Assembly: GCA_028292835.1 (NCBI GenBank)
Contig: JAQGLP010000439.1
Span: 1 to 5,201 of the forward strand
DNA: 5,201 bases
Direction of reading: 5' to 3'
From: Variovorax sp.
GTDB taxonomy: Bacteria > Pseudomonadota > Gammaproteobacteria > Burkholderiales > Burkholderiaceae_C
Part shown: piece after piece, positions 1 through 5,201 of the stretch
How positions within the stretch are numbered: the stretch's first letter is position 1
How the letters are laid out: every line of letters starts with the position of its first letter
Translations under genes and position numbers: made by a program
Notes under the pieces: generated by a model
The model's database searches: none
The model's input: the letters and a program-made list of their open reading frames with translations, nothing else
Told to the model about the DNA's origin: nothing

Positions 1-302
1 GGCTTGAGCCAGCCCTTCTTCGACCAGATCGGCGCCTCGTAGAGGCCGATGGTCATGACGTCGAACTGGCCGCCCTTGGTCGCGATGTCGGTCGTCACGC
101 GCTGGCGCAGCGTGCCTTCCTCCAGCGTCACCCACTTGAGCTTGATGTCGGGGTGGGTCTTCTCGAAGATCGGCGTGAGCTTTTGCATCTCGATCATGTG
201 GCCGTTGTTCACGGTGGCGATGACGAGTTCGGTGGTGGCGGCATGGGCTAGGCCTGCCGCGCTGAGCGCGACGACGAGGCCGGCTTGGGCGAAACGCTTC
301 AT
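1..302 (-). CDS. smoE: Sorbitol/mannitol-type ABC transporter periplasmic substrate-binding protein (5' part only)
   Basis: Periplasmic binding component of a polyol (sorbitol/mannitol) ABC importer; it would capture the sugar alcohol and pass it to inner-membrane permeases. Only the first 100 codons are present; the gene runs off the left edge in open frame. Residues 1-21 are a Sec signal peptide: K2-R3, a hydrophobic core LVVALSAAG, and a likely cut after A19-H20-A21. The mature start TELVIATVNNGHMIEMQKL, then WVTLEEGTLRQRVTTDIATK and GGQFDVMTIGLYEAPIW (residues about 57-93), closely match what I recall of the SmoE/MtlE family. The start is fixed by the signal peptide and by AAGGAGA at 308-314, five bases upstream. 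Permease, ATPase and polyol dehydrogenase genes would be expected past the left edge (inference). Family assignment is strong; the exact polyol cannot be told from this fragment. Confidence 0.9.
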   Translation of the reverse strand, partial: MKRFAQAGLVVALSAAGLAHAATTELVIATVNNGHMIEMQKLTPIFEKTHPDIKLKWVTLEEGTLRQRVTTDIATKGGQFDVMTIGLYEAPIWSKKGWLK

Positions 303-307
303 GGATG

Positions 308-314
308 TCTCCTT
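308..314 (-). promoter_or_regulatory. Ribosome binding site of the polyol-binding protein gene
   Basis: AAGGAGA on the minus strand, five bases before the ATG at 302. It is a strong Shine-Dalgarno match and confirms that start. Just upstream, GGCGA (321-325) and TCGCC (335-339) can pair as a small hairpin in the leader. No T-run follows, so I do not call a terminator. Confidence 0.75.
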
Positions 315-519
315 GTAGGTGGCGATCACCGGGGTCGCCTGACCGGATTCTGGAGACTCCGCGTTGCGGTTTTGGTATTCCGTGGGGCCACTCCGATACT
401 TTGATGCATGGATCGGCTAGTGAATTCCCTAATTTCGGCAAGAAAGGATGATGCTGCTTCCTCCTGAAGGGACTTGGTTGATCACCATCCGTCCAGGCAC
501 TGCCGTCACAGGTGCTGCA

Positions 520-597
520 TCACGGGTACCTCCAGGTCGCGGTAATGGTCGTGCAGTACTCCTGGAGCCTGCGCTCGTCGGCGCCTAGCCCGCGCTC
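520..597 (-). pseudogene. Possible leftover 3' end of a disrupted gene
   Basis: A minus-strand frame different from the toxin frame reads 25 codons ending in TGA at 520-522, with the C-terminal residues QEYCTTITATWRYP. In 23 of the 25 codons the third base is G or C, which is typical of this genome's genes and unlike the toxin frame or the region after it. Upstream of about 597, inside the toxin gene, the same frame loses this bias. The simplest reading is that it is the surviving tail of a host gene whose front was replaced when the toxin segment arrived. I do not recognise the protein, and 25 codons is short enough for chance, so this is a tentative call. Confidence 0.22.
530..567. repeat. 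Inverted repeat downstream of the toxin-like gene
   Basis: CTCCAGG (530-536) and CCTGGAG (561-567) are perfect 7-base inverted arms separated by 24 bases. They begin 18 bases past the stop codon of the toxin-like gene. The position suits a 3' end hairpin, but the loop is long and no T-run follows on the minus strand, so it is not a canonical intrinsic terminator. Chance is possible. Confidence 0.35.
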
Positions 598-1886
598 GGA
601 TCCGGAGGCAGCGCATGGGGTGGGTCGGTCATGATCGACGCGGTGGACAACCCTGCCAGCCCACCGGAGACGGTCCCGGTCACCTTCTCGGTCCGCTTGT
701 ACCAGTCGTTGTTCGCTGGATCCCTTACCCCGCTGGTGACCGGCACGTCATACCAGCGCACCGCGTTCGTCGTGAATTGAGTCGGCGGCAGGTCGCCCAT
801 CTGCACCGTGAGGGTGGCCATGTACCGGCTGTTCGCCGGCACCTTCACCGACGTCGTGTAGCTGAATTCCAGCGATTCGGTGACCGATGTCGTCGTCGTC
901 TCGGTGTGCGTATAGCTGAACTTCAGGGAAACCGTGAGCTTCATTCCCACCGAGGCTCCGGCGGCCGAGTAGCTGGCAGAGGTTTCCATCGATATGGAGG
1001 TGTCGACGACATGCGTGTCGGTCGACGTGATGGTCAGGGTCTGCGAATTCGTCTTCTTGAATGTGACCGGGAAGCTCTGCTCGACCGGCGAGTCATTGCT
1101 TCCGAACTGCCTGATCGACACCGCCTTCGCACCCATCAGCACGGCGCTGGTGTCGAGCACGAAGGGATCGACGATTTCCCTTTGGGGCGCCAGGCCCTGC
1201 AACTTGAACGAGGACATCGCGTCGTTGAAGTTGGACTGGCTGAAGTCCTGGTCCTCCTGCGTGTCTCCCCAACCCTGGATGTTCTCGTAGCCGCGGCCGC
1301 CGCCATCGGGGTTTTCGTACAGGGAAACGGTCTGGCGATCATCCATCGTGGGCCACCTAACCGAACTGACGCGATCATTGATCCACCAGTCCTGGATCGA
1401 GATCACCTTGTTCGACGGCCATTCGCTCAGGAAAACGATGTTCCGATTGCCCGCGAAGTGGGCATCGTCCCAGAGCTCGAGTGCACCCATCCTGAGGTCG
1501 ACCGTGCGCCAGAAGAACGACGACACGCAGTCGTTCATATTCACCTTCGGCAAGTCGACAGCCTCGGTTTGGCCGGTGCCGACCAGGTCGATGCATTTGC
1601 CGCATTGGCTGAGGTCCATGACCAGGGTACCGGCCTTCGGCGCGACGTCGTTGTCCATCAGCGTCATCATGGTACCGACCGGCAGGTTGAAAGCCACATA
1701 GGTGGCGGCATCCTGCATGTTCGTTCCGGCGATCGAGTGGCGGGCACGGTCGCGGTACCTGCCGGTCGTCAGATCAAGGAAGGTGCTGCTCCAATTGTCG
1801 TCGCGGAACAGCCGGACCGTGCCCAACGGCAGCTCGGACGGCGCCGCAGCCGGGGCCGGGAGCTTGGTGAACATGTTGATATTCAT
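585..1886 (-). CDS. Beta/gamma-crystallin – aerolysin/ETX-MTX2-like pore-forming protein
   Basis: A 433-residue protein, probably a pore-forming toxin. Residues about 22-130 and 134-230 look like two beta/gamma-crystallin domains. W139-x4-F144-x-G146 is an exact Greek-key signature; F27 and Y190 begin looser versions. Calcium-clamp motifs of the N/D-N/D-x-x-S/T-S type occur at 118-123 (NDCVSS), 170-175 (NDRVSS) and 221-226 (NDAMSS), with a degenerate one at 58-63. Residues about 255-400 are Ser/Thr-rich alternating beta strands (SQTLTITSTD, METSASYSAAGASVGMKLTV, HTETTTTSVTESLEFSYT, then SVKVPANSRYMATLTV), the pattern of ETX/MTX2 and aerolysin pore domains; the membrane hairpin is probably near 300-325. 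There is no Sec signal peptide. A C95-G-K-C98 pair is present. AGGAG at 1895-1899, eight bases upstream, supports the start. GC is clearly lower than in pgi/tal, suggesting transfer. Domain calls are from motif reading, not a search; the pore domain is a little less sure than the crystallin part. Confidence 0.8.
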   Translation of the reverse strand: MNINMFTKLPAPAAAPSELPLGTVRLFRDDNWSSTFLDLTTGRYRDRARHSIAGTNMQDAATYVAFNLPVGTMMTLMDNDVAPKAGTLVMDLSQCGKCIDLVGTGQTEAVDLPKVNMNDCVSSFFWRTVDLRMGALELWDDAHFAGNRNIVFLSEWPSNKVISIQDWWINDRVSSVRWPTMDDRQTVSLYENPDGGGRGYENIQGWGDTQEDQDFSQSNFNDAMSSFKLQGLAPQREIVDPFVLDTSAVLMGAKAVSIRQFGSNDSPVEQSFPVTFKKTNSQTLTITSTDTHVVDTSISMETSASYSAAGASVGMKLTVSLKFSYTHTETTTTSVTESLEFSYTTSVKVPANSRYMATLTVQMGDLPPTQFTTNAVRWYDVPVTSGVRDPANNDWYKRTEKVTGTVSGGLAGLSTASIMTDPPHALPPDPSAG

Positions 1887-2019
1887 TCGCTGTACTCCTG
1901 GTCGGCGTTGCCTGGGGCCGATCCTATGCCGTTTGGCGACGCGGCGGTTGCCTTTTCAGTGCCGCGCCAGTGCAGGAAATTCGGGGACCAGGGCGATTCC
2001 CGCTCCGGCCCGGTGCAAG
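1887..2019. other. Spacer between tail-collar gene and toxin-like gene
   Basis: 133 bases separating two genes on the same strand. There is no T-run terminator and no clear new promoter, so cotranscription is plausible. On the minus strand CGCGGC and GCCGCG can pair across a 15-base loop (about 1938-1966), which could form a small stem in the message. A frame passing through the spacer ends in a TGA that overlaps the toxin ATG (1883-1886), but its protein is mostly the wrong-frame reading of the tail-collar gene. Confidence 0.4.
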
Positions 2020-2262
2020 CTATTGCCTCGTTGGGAAGATGCCTTGGACGCAGATGCAGTACACGGAACCGGGGATCGGTTCCTTGCCCTTCAGATTGGG
2101 CAGCGCGAACGTGGACATGCCATTGCCGCCATACGTCGTGCCTATCAGCGAAAAGACAGCCGTGTATTGGCTGATCGGAAGGGTTGCTCCGTCGCAGTGC
2201 ATCCAACCTTGGGGCGCGAAGTTGAAGGCAAAGAGCTGAATCTGTCCGAGGATCGGGTCCAT
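2020..2262 (-). CDS. Short phage tail-collar domain protein (microcystin-dependent-protein-like)
   Basis: An 80-residue protein made almost entirely of a phage tail-collar domain. The order GQIQLFAFNFAPQGWMHCDG (6-25), LPISQYTAVFSLIGTTYGG (28-46) and TFALPNLKG (51-59) is the family hallmark, found in tail fibre collars and in bacterial microcystin-dependent proteins. Many relatives are about 170-180 residues. This one ends YCICVQGIFPTRQ, which matches the closing segment I recall for the short, single-domain form, so it looks complete rather than truncated. ATG at 2262 is preceded by GGAG (2268-2271), five bases away. There is no signal peptide. It lies directly upstream of the crystallin-aerolysin gene on the same strand and shares its lower GC (35 of 60 bases at 2101-2160). 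No other phage structural gene is visible, so it may act as a receptor-binding or carrier partner for the toxin (inference). The molecular role of stand-alone collar proteins is poorly known. Confidence 0.85.
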   Translation of the reverse strand: MDPILGQIQLFAFNFAPQGWMHCDGATLPISQYTAVFSLIGTTYGGNGMSTFALPNLKGKEPIPGSVYCICVQGIFPTRQ

Positions 2263-2280
2263 GGGAACTCCGTTGTGGTC

Positions 2281-2341
2281 AGGTGGCTTCTATATTAGCC
2301 CTGTGCGCCGCCGGAAGGTGTGAAACCGAGTCTCGCCACCT
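2281..2341. repeat. Inverted repeat flanking the candidate cassette promoter
   Basis: AGGTGGC (2281-2287) and GCCACCT (2335-2341) are perfect 7-base inverted arms, 47 bases apart, enclosing the TAATAT element. A smaller palindrome CGAG-T-CTCG (about 2328-2336) lies within. The arms could be paired protein-binding sites or chance. The same heptamer also occurs at 317-323, just upstream of the ribosome site of the polyol-binding gene. Confidence 0.25.
2292..2297 (-). promoter_or_regulatory. Candidate -10 element for the tail-collar/toxin cassette
   Basis: TAATAT on the minus strand, 30 bases before the tail-collar ATG and 63 bases past the pgi stop, inside an otherwise GC-rich stretch. It is a fair -10 match. 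The best -35 at the right distance (CACCTT) is poor, so a promoter here would need an activator or another sigma factor. The position suits independent expression of the cassette from pgi. Confidence 0.3.
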
Positions 2342-2359
2342 CATCCCGGAACCCTGCAG

Positions 2360-3936
<1,577 letters not shown>

Positions 3937-3940
<4 letters not shown>

Positions 3941-4887
3941 GCGGCCTCCATCAGCTGCTCGAGCTTGACCGCGTCGACGCAAAACGCCCGGATGCCTTCG
4001 GCCAGCTTCTCGGTGGCCATGGCGTCCTCGTTGAGCGCGAAGCGGAACGCCGGCTCGTCGAACCCGCGCAGCGGGAGGTCGCGCAAGCGGGCCGCGCCGG
4101 CATCGAGCGCGTGCGCCAGCGGCGCTTCGCTGGCGGCAAGCTCGGCCAGCAGCTCCGGGCTGATGGTCAGCAAGTCGCAGCCGGCCAGCGCCGCGATCTG
4201 GCCAGTGTTGCGAAAGCTCGCGCCCATCACCTCGGTGGCGATGCCGTGGTGCTTGTAGTAGTCGTAGATCTCGCGCACGGACTTCACGCCCGGGTCGTTG
4301 GCGCCGGCGCTGGCCGCCTCGTTCCACTGCGCGCCGGCCGTCTTCTTGTGCCAGTCGTAGATGCGCCCGACAAAGGGCGAGATCAGCCGCACCCCTGCCG
4401 CGCCGCACGCCACGGCCTGCGCGAACGAGAACAGCAGCGTCAGGTTGGTGTGGATGCCCTTTTGCTCCAGCGCGCGCGCCGCCTCGATGCCTTCCCAGGT
4501 CGCGGCGACCTTGATCAGCACGCGCTTTTCGGCATCGATCCCCTCGGCACGGTACAGCGCCGCGATGCGCTCGCCGCGCGCCACCGTGGCGGCCGTGTCG
4601 AACGACAGCCGCGCATCCACCTCGGTCGAGACGCGCCCTGGGATAATGGACAGGATCTCGGCGCCGAAGCGCACCAGCAGGCGGTCGATCACCTCGTCGA
4701 TCGGTCGGCCCGCGTGCCGGCTCACGGCCTCGGCGAGCAGGGGCCGGTAATCGGACTTTTGCACCGCCTTCAGGATCAGCGACGGATTGGTGGTCGCGTC
4801 CTGCGGCTTGAAGGCGTCGAGCTGGCGGAAGTCACCGGTGTCGGCGACCACGGTGGTCCATTGGCGAAGGGCGTCGAGTTGGTTCAT
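3937..4887 (-). CDS. tal: Transaldolase
   Basis: Cytosolic enzyme of the non-oxidative pentose phosphate pathway. It moves a dihydroxyacetone unit from sedoheptulose 7-phosphate to glyceraldehyde 3-phosphate, giving erythrose 4-phosphate and fructose 6-phosphate. The product is 316 residues, the TalB size, and collinear with E. coli TalB: LRQWTTVVADTGD (D16), QDATTNPSLIL (29-39), GRVSTEVDARLSFDT (E89), Schiff-base lysine K126 in RVLIKVAATWEGI, NLTLLFSFAQA (148-158), LISPFVGRIYDW (S170, R175) and VMGASFRN (220-227). All catalytic residues are present. I chose the ATG at 4887 because MNQLDALRQ lines up with the family N-terminus. An ATG three codons upstream (4896) has the better-placed ribosome site and may be the true start. 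It is the first gene of the tal-pgi pair and diverges from the plus-strand gene at 5044. Confidence 0.98.
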
Positions 4888-4894
4888 CCGAAAC

Positions 4895-4900
4895 ATTATC
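4895..4900 (-). promoter_or_regulatory. Possible -10 hexamer overlapping the tal start region
   Basis: GATAAT on the minus strand, one mismatch from TATAAT, in GC-rich surroundings. A transcript initiated from it would begin close to the ATG at 4887 and be nearly leaderless. No matching -35 is visible at 16-18 bases, so the call is weak and it may simply be sequence around the upstream start codon. Confidence 0.2.
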
Positions 4901-4905
4901 GGATG

Positions 4906-4910
4906 CCCTT
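4906..4910 (-). promoter_or_regulatory. Ribosome binding site that bears on the tal start
   Basis: AAGGG on the minus strand lies nine bases before the ATG at 4896 and eighteen bases before the family-consensus ATG at 4887. If this site is used, Tal gains three N-terminal residues (MFR). Nothing resembling a Shine-Dalgarno site sits directly upstream of 4887. Confidence 0.45.
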
Positions 4911-4962
4911 TTGACAGCCGCCACGCGTTTTCGACCGGCGCCGTGCTTTGCGGCCCGCGCGC

Positions 4963-4977
4963 CGACACACCGTGTCG
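4963..4977. promoter_or_regulatory. Palindrome in the tal divergent promoter region (possible operator)
   Basis: CGACAC-ACC-GTGTCG is a perfect 6-3-6 inverted repeat in the middle of the 156-base gap between the divergent tal and plus-strand genes. Its central position suits an operator for a dimeric regulator controlling one or both genes. I do not recognise the binding consensus. No T-run follows on either side, so it is not a terminator. Confidence 0.35.
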
Positions 4978-5030
4978 CCGCCCGCTGACGGGACGGCGCG
5001 ACGAAGCGCACACAATGGTCGCCTCGATAC

Positions 5031-5035
5031 AGGAG
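5031..5035 (+). promoter_or_regulatory. Ribosome binding site of the plus-strand gene at 5044
   Basis: AGGAG eight bases before the ATG at 5044, a near-ideal Shine-Dalgarno arrangement. It is the main reason to accept the plus-strand start over the minus-strand frames that also cross this region. CACAAT at 5011-5016 is a weak possible -10 for the same gene. Confidence 0.55.
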
Positions 5036-5043
5036 TGAAATCC

Positions 5044-5201
5044 ATGGCCAAGTGTTCTCGATCCCACCCCTCCTCCGCCAGACCCCCCCGGGAATTCGAC
5101 GACCACGCCACCAGCGTCTCGATCGGCACCCTGACGGCGGCTTTCTGCGTCGGCGGCGCGCTCACGCTGCTGGCGCTGGGCGCGGCGCGCGCGGCCCATG
5201 C
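5044..5201 (+). CDS. Unidentified protein with N-terminal hydrophobic segment (5' part only)
   Basis: An open frame of 52 codons running off the right edge, divergent from tal. It starts MAKCSRSHPSSARPPREFDD, a polar Pro/Ser/Arg-rich stretch, followed at about 27-50 by a hydrophobic segment (IGTLTAAFCVGGALTLLALG) and then ARAAH. This could be a membrane anchor, or a signal sequence with a long n-region given the small residues after the core. The good ribosome site and this hydrophobic pattern make it probable coding sequence. A run of seven C (5083-5089) lies early in the gene; shifting the frame there gives either a stop or an implausible Arg-rich protein, so the frame read here is preferred. 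I do not recognise the family. Confidence 0.5.
   Translation, partial: MAKCSRSHPSSARPPREFDDHATSVSIGTLTAAFCVGGALTLLALGAARAAH

Larger units (their letters stand above)
303..584. other. Intergenic region between the toxin-like gene and the polyol-binding protein gene
   Basis: 282 bases without a confident gene. It should contain the promoter of the polyol transporter operon, because the gene before it differs in origin and function. GC falls to 28 of 60 bases at 421-480. I found no convincing -35/-10 pair: TTCACT and AAGTAT with a 17-base spacer on the minus strand (about 400-428) is only a poor match. A perfect AGGAGG lies at 460-465 on the minus strand with no start codon at a workable distance. 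The part nearest the toxin stop carries a 7-base inverted repeat and a short high-GC3 open frame, listed separately. No T-run terminator was seen. Confidence 0.6.

Noticed and set aside
460..465. Perfect AGGAGG on the minus strand in the intergenic region
   Set aside because: No ATG, GTG or TTG lies 5-12 bases downstream. The TTG further on opens a frame that soon becomes wrong-frame polyol-binding protein.
448..588. Plus-strand 46-residue open frame beginning MMLLPPEGTWLITIRPG
   Set aside because: The purine-rich AGAAAGG abuts the first ATG and is only three bases from the second, codon bias is weak, no family is recognised, and it is antisense to another equally open frame.
615..2174. Long plus-strand open frame opposite the toxin and collar genes
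   Set aside because: It is Arg/His/Gly-rich, has no recognisable domain, and lies antisense to two genes with clear family motifs. It is the usual antisense open frame of GC-rich DNA.
1883..2206. 107-codon minus-strand frame ending in an ATGA overlap with the toxin start
   Set aside because: Most of it is the wrong-frame reading of the collar gene, whose own frame matches its family through to the end. The overlap is attractive for coupling but can arise by chance.
2020..2262. Collar gene as a truncated prophage remnant
   Set aside because: The C-terminal YCICVQGIFPTRQ matches the ending I recall for the short form of the family, and no other phage genes are visible, so it is more likely an intact stand-alone gene.
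3941..4408. Upstream extension of the pgi frame to an ATG at 4408
   Set aside because: The extension is Arg-rich wrong-frame transaldolase; Pgi homology begins just after the GTG at 3940.
5083..5089. Run of seven C as a possible sequencing frameshift in the partial plus-strand gene
   Set aside because: Removing one C brings a stop codon and adding one gives an Arg-rich product, while the frame as read gives a sensible hydrophobic segment.
4888..5199. Upstream extension of the tal frame toward the right edge
   Set aside because: Homology to transaldolase begins at MNQLDALRQ. The upstream part is Arg-rich and crosses the start of the divergent gene.

Overview
The window fits a high-GC betaproteobacterium, most likely order Burkholderiales and perhaps family Comamonadaceae (Variovorax/Acidovorax type). 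The evidence is a very GC-rich transaldolase–glucose-6-phosphate isomerase pair, a SmoE/MtlE-type polyol-binding protein, and a short AT-rich palindromic insert inside pgi. The taxonomic call is inference from gene content and composition; no search was run.

Layout: all confident genes lie on the minus strand and read right to left. From the right edge, a partial unidentified plus-strand gene (5044 onward) diverges from tal (4887-3937). tal overlaps pgi (3940-2360) by four bases, so the two look like one operon. Next come a short phage tail-collar domain protein (2262-2020) and a 433-residue protein (1886-585). At the left edge is the first 100 codons of a periplasmic sorbitol/mannitol ABC transporter binding protein (302 to beyond base 1).

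The metabolic genes share one theme. The polyol importer feeds fructose formation, and fructose 6-phosphate is the metabolite common to Pgi (glycolysis/gluconeogenesis) and Tal (non-oxidative pentose phosphate pathway).

The middle segment, about 400-2300, does not match its flanks. It has clearly lower GC (47-58% in hand-counted 60-base lines, against 70-78% in the flanking genes) and accessory content. I read the 433-residue protein as two beta/gamma-crystallin domains (four Greek-key units, three with canonical calcium-clamp motifs) fused to an aerolysin/ETX-MTX2-type pore-forming domain. This architecture recalls the crystallin-aerolysin proteins of amphibians (beta-gamma-CAT alpha subunit, ep37 family). 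It lacks a Sec signal peptide. Together with the 80-residue tail-collar protein just upstream it forms a candidate two-gene cassette inserted between pgi and the polyol operon, and this is the most interesting part of the window. A short high-GC3 reading frame at its left border may be the leftover 3' end of a gene disrupted by the insertion.
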